From Nansenia antarctica (taxonomy: Eukaryota; Chordata; Actinopteri; Argentiniformes; Microstomatidae), in NCBI GenBank assembly GCA_963989245.1, contig OZ022351.1, forward strand, positions 18,889,935 through 18,953,934: a stretch of DNA of 64,000 nucleotides. The letters are read 5' to 3'. The notes beneath the pieces are model-generated. The model saw only the letters and a list, made by a program, of their open reading frames with translations, was not told the DNA's origin and searched no databases. Position 1 is the stretch's first letter. Each line of letters begins with the position of its first letter. Shown in pieces: positions 1 to 10,475 of this stretch. The translations under genes and the position numbers were made by a program.

Positions 1-334
1 CGTTTTATAAATCTGAATGTTCGTGTGCGTAAATGTTCTTGCTTTGCGTATGTACGCAAGCCATTTACGCCAGTTCTACGCAAAGCTTTATAAATGAGGC
101 CCCAGTGCTTTGTGGTAGAGGTTGGATTGTCTGAATTACTGTGGAGTCACTGTGTGTGTGTAAGTGTACATTTGTGATATAATGCCATTGAATTCTTGGC
201 TGGATTTGAGCCAACCATTTCCGAGCCCCGTCAATGTCAAGTTGTTCTAAATCAATGAATACGTACAAACCCATCTGACCAGGGCTGTGTACTGCTGCTC
301 TATGACTCAGTGCAGTTTTTTTTTGTGGTCTGGA

Positions 335-341
335 ACACTCA

Positions 342-398
<57 letters not shown>

Positions 399-519
399 AC
401 GCACACGCGCATGCACATGCACGCGTGCACACACACACGGAAGCACACACAGACACACACACACGCACACACTCATGCACGCTCACGCACACACACAGGA
501 GGAGAGAGAGAGAGAAAGA

Positions 520-589
<70 letters not shown>

Positions 590-600
590 GGTGACAGTCA
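335..600. repeat. (CA)n then (GA)n microsatellite block
   Basis: An interrupted CA run occupies about 339-480 and a GA run about 498-590. Long open frames cross it on both strands, but they are only His/Thr or Ser/Leu/Arg/Glu repeats. The flanks at 1-335 show no gene. Confidence 0.95.
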
Positions 601-707
601 CAGACAGACACAGCAGAGTCACCGCTCGACAAAACAGACCCACAACAACCACACTTCTACCCACAATGCTTTGCAAGGTTCACTGCAGAGAATCGCTGAA
701 TACAATA

Positions 708-930
708 TGCAGAGAGAGAGAGGGGGGGGGGGGCAAGAGAGAGAGAGGGATAGAGAGGGGAAAAGAGGAAGAGATAGACAGACAGAGAGAGAGAGAGATA
801 GAGAGAGAGAGAGATAGAGAGAGAGGAAGAGAGTGGTAGTGTTAGGGGGTGGTAAAGAGATAGAGAGAAGAAGGAGAGATAAGTAAGGAGGTTAAGAAAA
901 AAAGAAAGAAACAAAGAGGCAGAAAGAGAC
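708..930. repeat. Purine-rich GA tract
   Basis: The plus strand is almost entirely A and G with embedded GAGA and GATAGA units and a G run near 721-732. It is low-complexity DNA with no coding signal. Confidence 0.85.
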
Positions 931-1094
931 ATAGCAGAGAAGTTTGCAGCCGGGGGAAAGAGAAGGACAGACAGTGGGGGAAGTGTTAAATCTAGATTAT
1001 GAAAATAAACATAAGCTTCTTCATTACCATAATCCCTCCCCTTCCATTCATAATACATATTTAATGATTCCCTGTTCAGAGAAAACTACTGAAC

Positions 1095-1095
<1 letters not shown>

Positions 1096-1125
<30 letters not shown>

Positions 1126-1297
1126 CACACAGACAGGCAGACACACAGACATACAGACAGATAGACAGACAGACAGACAGGCACCCACACACACACATAC
1201 AGACAGACAGACAGACACACAGATAGGCAATCAGACAGACAGACAGGCAGGCAGGCATACAGACATACAGACATACATAAATACAGACAGACAGACA

Positions 1298-1345
<48 letters not shown>

Positions 1346-1412
1346 GACAGACAGACAGGCAAACAGACAGAGAGACAGACAGACAGGCAGACAGACACAC
1401 AGACAGACACAA
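1096..1412. repeat. (CAGA)n / (CA)n compound microsatellite
   Basis: CAGA tetramers dominate, with (CA)n interludes near 1180-1196 and 1297-1340. The downstream stretch to 2070 has no recognisable gene. It does hold a short head-to-tail duplication of about 27 bp around 1707-1760. Confidence 0.93.
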
Positions 1413-2073
1413 CACATGATTGGTTTACTTTTGGTAGATTTTTTTGTGGGGGCGGGTGCTTCCAATCCACCAACCCCCCCCTGCCCCCTTCCCACCGCTC
1501 TCTTTTCATCCTCCAGGTTGCCATAGAAACCAGTGTGTCTTTGTTGTGGAAGGCATTTTGTGACCTATATTATTGCCACATAAAAAAAGACACATTTTGA
1601 AATTACATCATGACATCCATGAACTTGAACTGGTATGATAGGGGTTGAACTGGTATGATTTACTGAGTCATATAATCCATTCTTGAGCTTTCTTTGGCTG
1701 GCTCCAGGGCTAGCATTTAGCCATGCTGCTGTAAGGCTAGCATTTAGCCATGCTGCTGTAAATGGGGCAGGCTCCTTAAGAACATCCTTGTTCTATCCTA
1801 TCCTATCTTGAACCTGTGGCTATCTTGTACCTGTGGTATCTTGAACAGCCTGACAGCTTGTTGATAGTCCTGACAGATTCCTGGGATGACTGTACCATCT
1901 GCCCTGGGTCATTCTGAACAGGTTCATCTAGCTTCCACCAGACTGTACCATCTGGGTTGATAAAGGGAGGGGGGAGGGGGTGGGGGGCTGTGATCAGAGA
2001 CATCAAATCAGAGACACCATCTGGTGTCTTTTTCCATACATTGAAAACTGAGTAAATGGATGGTAAATGGTCA

Positions 2074-2237
<164 letters not shown>

Positions 2238-2424
2238 TAATCACATTGATTATCTCTCTGACCCTCTCCCCTCTCCTGTCTCTCCCTGTAGGGCACAGAT
2301 GATTCTCTCGTCCTCCAGAGGTGAAGCCACATCTACAGAGTAACACAGAGACTCCACCTTCCCTCCACCTCTACTGCACCTCTACTCCTCCACTGAGGAA
2401 GAAGAGGATCCTCTCTCGTGTGTC

Positions 2425-2705
2425 TGTACGTGTGCCCCTCCCCTGGTCTGCAGAAAGGGGCGTGTCCCCTGCCCCTAGTCTACAGGAAGGGGCGTGTCTG
2501 TACGTGTGGCCCCTGCCCCTGGTCTACAGAAAGGGGTGTGTTTGTATAAGTGGCCCCTCCCCCTGCTCTGCAGAAAGGGGCGTGTCTGTACGTGTGGCCC
2601 CTACCCCTGGTCTGCAGAAAGGGGTGTGTCTGTACGTGTGGCCCCTACCCCTGGTCTGCAGAAAGGGGTGTGTCTGTACGTGTGGGCCCACCCCCTGGTC
2701 TGCAG
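2425..2705 (+). repeat. 44-bp minisatellite with splice-acceptor-like units
   Basis: Six to seven imperfect head-to-tail units of about 44 bp. Each carries a pyrimidine stretch followed by CTGCAG or CTACAG, then AAGGGG and a TGTCTGTACGTG block. The last unit ends at 2705, and its CTGCAG is the apparent 3' splice site of the first visible trim2 exon. Because 44 is not divisible by three, units cycle through all frames, which creates the long Val/Cys-rich open frames here. Confidence 0.85.
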
Positions 2706-3605
2706 ATGGAAGGACAGCCGTCACCTGACACCAGCAGTGAGGAGTGTACCGTATTGGAGGCTCCGCCCAGCAAGGAAGTGGCCTGTCCCATTCACACAGG
2801 CAAGGTAGGGATAGGCTTACACACACATACACACACACGTACATATGCATACAAACACATACACACCACACACACCGATGCAGATTCCGGATGAGACCCC
2901 ATTTTATGTTACGCCCCCTGGTGACTCGGGGTAGCAGTGTGCAACATAAAGCAACAGAATGGATGTGAGGGTGCAGTCACACAAAAACCAGGAAACCAAA
3001 TATGCAATTGTTGAGAATATTTCTGGTTTCTTCTCAGTTGATATTGAAGCACAAGGAGATTGATCAAATAGCTTGAAGCCTTTTATTAATATTATTACAG
3101 AGAGTTCAAATCTACAGCATTTGCAAAGGCCATAGAGATAACAGAATGATCACGATCTAAACATTTTCCAAGTACAGTGGGTTTTATATCCCATAGCCCC
3201 CTCCTCCCAGGTCACACTAACCTTGGCACACGCATAGGGCTTTCACACCGCCAAAGAACCGTTCCAGTTGTTTTTATGGATAGAATATGACACACCCACT
3301 GATGACATCACGGTTCGTGTTTTTGGTTTGCGCTGAGAACCAACTTTACAGTCTTCGAACCAATTGAGTTTCGGTCTGAATGCGCCGGCCGGTCCAGACT
3401 TGGTTCGCGAACGCAAACGGTTCTTTGGCGGTGTGAAAGCCTTAAGAGTGATGACAGTTCAACAAAGTTTTATCAACTGCGACACTGAGAATTTAGGAGA
3501 ATGACAACAGCAGGGGGAGACAAAAAACAACACACACGACAAGACACAAAACCAACCAGTAGGCCTACTTCAACATAAACATAACACAGAAGACCAACAC
3601 TGTAT

Positions 3606-3646
<41 letters not shown>

Positions 3647-3676
3647 ACAAACACACACACACACACACACACACAA

Positions 3677-3730
<54 letters not shown>

Positions 3731-3997
3731 ACTCACAGTGACAAAGTCCCTCTGTGTGTAGGTAGCGGAGCTGTACTGCTCGGGGTGTGAGGGAGCGGTG
3801 TGTGAGGCGTGTGTGTCGGGGGAGCATGCAGGACACCCCACCCTGGCCCTCCCTAAGGCCCTGGAGACACACAGGACCGCGCTACAGGACAGGCTGGGGG
3901 CAGCACACAACAGGTGGGTCACACACACACACACAGATGCTGACACACACACGCACGAACATATGCATACAAACACATACTCACCCCCACACACCCC

Positions 3998-4042
<45 letters not shown>

Positions 4043-5205
4043 TTTAATCATTTATTTATGTCCACATAGAGACAAGTATACAGGGACACAAATACTGAAG
4101 GCACAGATGGGATGCATTCACAAACAGACATGGACAATGTCTTTCACATACAACAGGACAAGACTCACGGGTACAAGTAACACCGTCTCCGCCATATATG
4201 GCGGCTGCCAATAATCGCAGAGACAGAGCAATACTTGCTGAGCCTTTTTGCTTCTCCCTTGGACATTCCCAGTAGACGTAGTCCTCTGACAACCAATCTG
4301 TGCACATGTCCAAGGCTGCCAAATATAAAGACTAATAGCGTACACCTATAGCCTAGCTCTGAGATGGTATCTACAAGCTGCTGGTATTTCATGACCTTAG
4401 TCATGAAGGCTTCCTCTAGGCTTATATCAAAGGTGCACGCTACCTCTAATACAGACACCTCTCTGGACTCTTCATCAACAACAATAACATCTGGTGTGTT
4501 AGCAGACAACTGTGAAAAGTGACATTGGTCATTACAGAAATTGAACATAGATGCATTGACACAAGCATGTGTATACATTTTCACTGTGACTGGGAAGTGG
4601 AGTGATATGTCCTTTACTATAAGGCTCACAATTCTGTCATGACGTGCTATATACATTCCTTTGTAAACATAACAGCCATTCAAGATATGTGATAGTGTTT
4701 CTGTAACCTGTTCTGTGGTGTGGTGCAAGCAATGAGGAACCTGAGTGGAAGGAAACCAAATAGAGAGGTTGAGTCTGGTAGGAAGGACTTGTAATCTGGC
4801 CTTGGTTGTGAATATGACAATGTCCTCATCGAGTGCAGTGTTTTTTAGAAAAGAGTGGGAAACAGAGTGATCAGCTGTGGGAAGATATGCCAGTTTTCCC
4901 TGGAGTTTCAGACCAGTCCAGTGTTGTTGTTGTTGATGTTGATGAAGGTCCATGAGAGTCCGTCTGGCCCCTCTAGATGTTAGCTGGTGGCTCTGTCCAG
5001 CAAAGGAGGCTGTTGCCCTGACCTGTGTGAGAGGGTCAGATATACAGTTCTCTGAGACCCGAACAGTCTCAGAGTCAGACCGCACCCACTCCAGGGACAC
5101 CCCGGCTCGGACACAGAGGTCATTCAGGTCTGGCCACACACACACACACACACACACACACAGATGCAGACATGCATACACACACACACACACACACAGA
5201 TGCAG

Positions 5206-5252
<47 letters not shown>

Positions 5253-6235
5253 TGCAGACACACGCACATACATATGCATACAATCACATATACACCCACC
5301 CACACACACACACCCACACACACATACTGCAGGACAGAGCCCTAGGGCTCAACTTAACCCCTACACACCACCCCTCCCTCCCCCCAACCTCCCCCCATCC
5401 CCTTCTTCTCCCCTTCCAGACTGCCCCAGATCGTGGAGGCGCTGGCCTCGCTGAGGGAGATCCTCCAGCAGCTGACCAATCAGAGGGTCTCGATCGAGGA
5501 GGACGTCCACTGCAGCTTCCAGGAGCTCCACAAGACCCTCGACATCCGCAAGAGTGTCCTGCTGATGGAGCTGGAGGTCACCTATGGTCTCAAACACCAG
5601 GTAGGAGTGAGGGAGGGAAGGAGGGGAGGGAGGGAGATCGGCTGTGCCTCAGGAAGTAGAGTGGTTCGCTCCCCGGCTGGCCATGTGTCGAGGAGTCCTT
5701 TGGCGACAAGACACTGAACACCACAGTGCTCCCAATGAGCGGGTGTGTGAATGTGCATGTGAATGGGGGAATGAGAGGCCATTGTAAAGCGCTTTGGAAT
5801 AAGACGTTATATAAGTCAGTCCATTTACCATTTAGATCACCTATGGACTCAAACACCAGGTAGGAGGGAGGGGGGGAGAGAACGAGAGAGAGAGAGAGAC
5901 AGAGAGAAAGTGTGGGACAGCAGGTGACCTCACTGTCTCTCTCTTCCTGCTTCTCCTCTTCTCCCAGGTGCTTCAGGCCCAGTTGGACACCCTGCTCCGG
6001 GGCCAGGAGGGCATCTCCAGCAGCTGTGCCCAGGCAGAGGAGGCCCTGGGCGGGGAGGCGTGCGCCGCGAGCCTGCAGGCTGAGCGAGGCCTAGGGGAGA
6101 GGCTGGGGGAGATGGCCAGCCAGGGCCTGCCCTTCCAGCCAGAGGAGAACGACCAGCTGGACCTGGTGGTGGAGACTGAGGGGCTGAAGAAGTCCATCCA
6201 CAACCTGGGGTCCATCGTCACCACCAGGTGGGGGG

Positions 6236-6272
<37 letters not shown>

Positions 6273-6375
6273 GACAGACAGACACACACACACACACACA
6301 GATGAACACACACACACAAACACACAAACACACAGACACACACACCGTCATGAACATCACACACATGTATGGTAT

Positions 6376-6419
<44 letters not shown>

Positions 6420-7143
6420 TTAGGGGGATGGAGACTAGCTCGCCCCGCTTCTGACATCCTGCGCCCCCAGAATGAGACAGACAGATATGACTGGTTTACG
6501 TTAATATGACATCACTTCCTCCCCAGCGCGGTGGCGAGCCAGAGCGAGGCAACAGGGACAGGGCTGGAGCAGTGCATCGTGGGTCTGCCGTCCTCCGTTA
6601 CCATAACGACTAGAGACAAGGCTGGGGGACCCTGTAGGAGCGGCAACGCCATCCTGTCTGCCGAGGTACACACATACACAGACACTCGCACATGCACACA
6701 CACACACAGACACACACAGACACTCGCACATGCACACACACACACAGACACTTGCACATGCACACACACACACACAGACACACGCACATACGAACACACA
6801 GTTGTACATGCACACACACACACTCGCACATGCACACTCACTCACACACAGCAGCTATGTAGCTATGTAGCTAGCTAACTGTAGTGTGTGTGTGTGTGTG
6901 TGTTTTTCAGGTGTTCACCCCAGACGGCAGTGTGGGGGATGGGGAGATCCTGGACCACAAGGACGGAACCTACCAGTTTGTTTACACGGTGCAGAAGGAA
7001 GGAGCCTTCTCATTGGCTCTGAGGCTGTATGACCAGCACATCAAAGGAAGTCCGTTCAGACTGCTAGTCACCAGATCCTCTGAGCCTGAGCTAACAGAGG
7101 TAATCTGTCTGTCTGTCTGTCTGTTTATCTATCTATCTATCTA

Positions 7144-7191
<48 letters not shown>

Positions 7192-7211
7192 TCTGTCTGT
7201 CTGTTTGTCTG

Positions 7212-7287
<76 letters not shown>

Positions 7288-8638
7288 CCTGCCTGTCTAT
7301 CTATCTACGGGTGCGCGCGAGTGTGTGTGTCTGAGGGGGAGGGATTTGACTGGCCGACCCTCCCTGCTGAAGAAGGCGCAATGTCAGAGGTCTGGTCGTG
7401 TTTTACTGTGTCGAAAGATGACACTCGAGTTGCAGTATGTAGTACGTGCACCGGTGAAGTAATGCGAGGAGGATGCCGTGTCAAATCTTACAACACCACT
7501 AATTTCATCACTCATTTAAGGAACAAACATCCAGAGGTTTACAAAGAATATGAGAAAAAAACTAACGTTAAGAAGCAGTGGACAACACCAACCGTGGCAG
7601 CTGCAGTTGGGAGCCCAATACAACAAGCACTCGATAAAACAAAGCCATTTTCCAAGTGTAAAGTTTTGAAATAAATCATCCAACACATTGATCTCAGTTT
7701 GATTGTTTAGTGAACGTTTCCACCAGGCCACCAGGCTATCATGGCTCTGCTTCTCTATGGCTCTGCTTCTCTATCATAACAAGTGTGTCTTGCTCTAGAG
7801 GAGTAAAACATATAGCGCCCTCTGTAGGTCGGAACTAAACATTACCAACTCACTGAATAGAATGAACATAATGTCGACTGTGAACCATAGACATTACACC
7901 AAAGACAGCGCAAAGGCTAAGTAAATTTCAAGCAAGATAATGGAGATGATCGCTCTTGATGACACTCAAATAAATAAATTTCAGTAAACACTGTATTATA
8001 GGGCTTTTCCAAATATGTTGTAATAAAGAAATTACTTTAAAATTACTTAAAATGTGCAGTGTTTGTTATGTATTTTTCAGTATGTACAAATTAATATTAT
8101 CATAGAATTGTTTTTATACCGAATATCGATATTGGTAAATATCGGTCATCGGCCATAACAGCAATATTAATATCGGATATCGATATCGGCCACAATTTCC
8201 ACATCGGTGCATCCCTACTACCTACCTACCTACCTACCTTTCTCTCTATCTATTCCCGCCCCCTCCCTCCCTCCAGGTGTCCCCCCCCACCACCACAGCC
8301 ACCTCCTCAGTGACGGCCACCGCCACCCCGTCTACGGGCTCGTCTGAGGGGGCTAGGAGGCGGGGGAAGTCCCCGGGCAGCGGCAGCAGGGTGAGGAAGG
8401 GCAGGAGGACAGCCAGCGCCCTGGGGACCCCCAGACGCAGGGAGAACCCCATAGAGGACGACCTCATATTCAGGATCGGTGAGAGGGGGGGGCGGGGAAG
8501 GGCGGGGACTTCTCCTATCGTTCTTTCTCCTTCTCCCTCTCTCTCTCTGCCCCCCCTCTCTCTTTCTCTCTCTCCCTCTCTCTCTTTCTCTCTTTACCCC
8601 TCTCTCTCTTTTTCTCTCTCTTTTGCCCTCTCTCTTTT

Positions 8639-8691
<53 letters not shown>

Positions 8692-8788
8692 ATGTTTCTT
8701 TCTCTATCATCCTCTCTTTCATTCTCTCTCTACTCTCACACTGTGTACTATTTACGGTATATAGATATCCAAAATTGTGTTTGTGTGT

Positions 8789-8828
<40 letters not shown>

Positions 8829-8954
8829 GTTTTGCAGGTACCAAGGGGAGGAATAAAGGAGAGTTCACTAACGTCCAGGGAGTAGCAGCGTCCTCTGGTG
8901 GCAGGATTCTGATAGCAGACAGCAACAACCAATGTGTCCAGGTGAGACCAGACA

Positions 8955-9046
<92 letters not shown>

Positions 9047-9301
9047 ACATTCAAATGTTTGGCATTTAGCAGAGGCCTTTATCCAAAGTGACTTACAACA
9101 AATACATTTGTCTAAGTAAGTGAGTCATCTATCCATCAGTCATAGCAAGAACAAGTAACCTCAGGGCTCAGGGCCATTGACAGTCATAATGCTAGAAGCA
9201 GGAAACATATTTTTACCTTCCACATGCATGCATGCATGCACACACTCACACACACACAGACAGACACACAAACACACAATGTGTTTTCACGCATGATTGT
9301 C

Positions 9302-9342
<41 letters not shown>

Positions 9343-10260
9343 GTGTGCGTGCTCCGGCAGATCTTCTCAAACGAGGGTGAGTTTAAGAGCCGTTTCGGAG
9401 TCAGGGGTCGGTTGCCCGGGCAACTGCAGCGCCCCACAGGTGTGGCCGTCCATCCCAACGGTGACATCATCATCGCCGACTATGACAACAAGTGGGTCAG
9501 CGTCTTCTCCAGCGACGGCAAGTTCAAGGTGCGTGACATAGAGGTGACACACAGGTGACATACAGGTGACACACAGGTGACATACAGGTGACATACAGGT
9601 GACATAGAGGTGACATACAGGTGACACACAGGTGACATACAGGTGACATACAGGTGACATAGAGGTGACAAAGAGGTGACATACAGGTGACATAGTGGTG
9701 ACATACAGGTGACATAGAGGTGGCATAGAGGTGACAAAGAGGTGACATACAGGTGACATAGTGGTGACATACAGGTGACATAGAGGGGACATAGAGGTGA
9801 CATACAGGTGACACATAGGTGACATACAGGTGACATACAGGTGACATAGAGGTGACATAGAGGTGACAAAGAGGTGACGTACAGATGACACATAGGTGAC
9901 ACACAGGTGACATAGAGGTGACATACACGTGACATACAGGTGACATAGAGGGGACATACATAGACAACAAGTGGGTCAATGTCTTCTCAAGTTAAACGTG
10001 AGTGACATACAGGTGCTTGTCTTAGCTAGGGAGAAGACCAGGAAGTCATTCAGGTCACCCACTGTCTGATTGGTTCTGTCTCCCGTCTGTCAGGCCAAGC
10101 TGGGCTCTGGTAGACTGATGGGTCCGAAGGGCGTGTCTGTGGACCAGAACGGTCATGTGATCGTCGTTGACAACAAGGCCTGCACTGTCTTCATCTTCCA
10201 GCCAACCGGCAAGCTCGTCAGCAAGTTCGGGAGTCGTGGCAACGGCGACAAGCAGTTCGC

Positions 10261-10295
<35 letters not shown>

Positions 10296-10438
10296 TGCGT
10301 ATCTGGACTGTAGTGCCCTGAAAATAGAGGGATTGATGATGATGATGATAAGGAGGAGGAGGAGGAGGAGGAGGAGGTGGAGGAGGAGGATAGTGTTGCT
10401 GTTATTGAAGGATGTGATGATCCTTTGTTCTCTCCTGG

Positions 10439-10475
<37 letters not shown>

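Noticed and set aside
287..817. Long open frames of His/Thr, Ser/Leu or Arg/Glu over simple repeats here and at many other arrays
   Set aside because: They are translations of dinucleotide or pentanucleotide repeats, open on both strands and in several frames, without conserved domains.
2292..2345. Possible trim2 RING exon after the acceptor-like site at 2291
   Set aside because: No frame gives Cys-x2-Cys or other RING text, and stops appear quickly.
9367..9979. Cys/His-rich minus-strand proteins across the 11-bp array
   Set aside because: A repeat artefact opposite trim2 exon 9 and its intron. The apparent zinc-finger-like spacing is just the repeat period.
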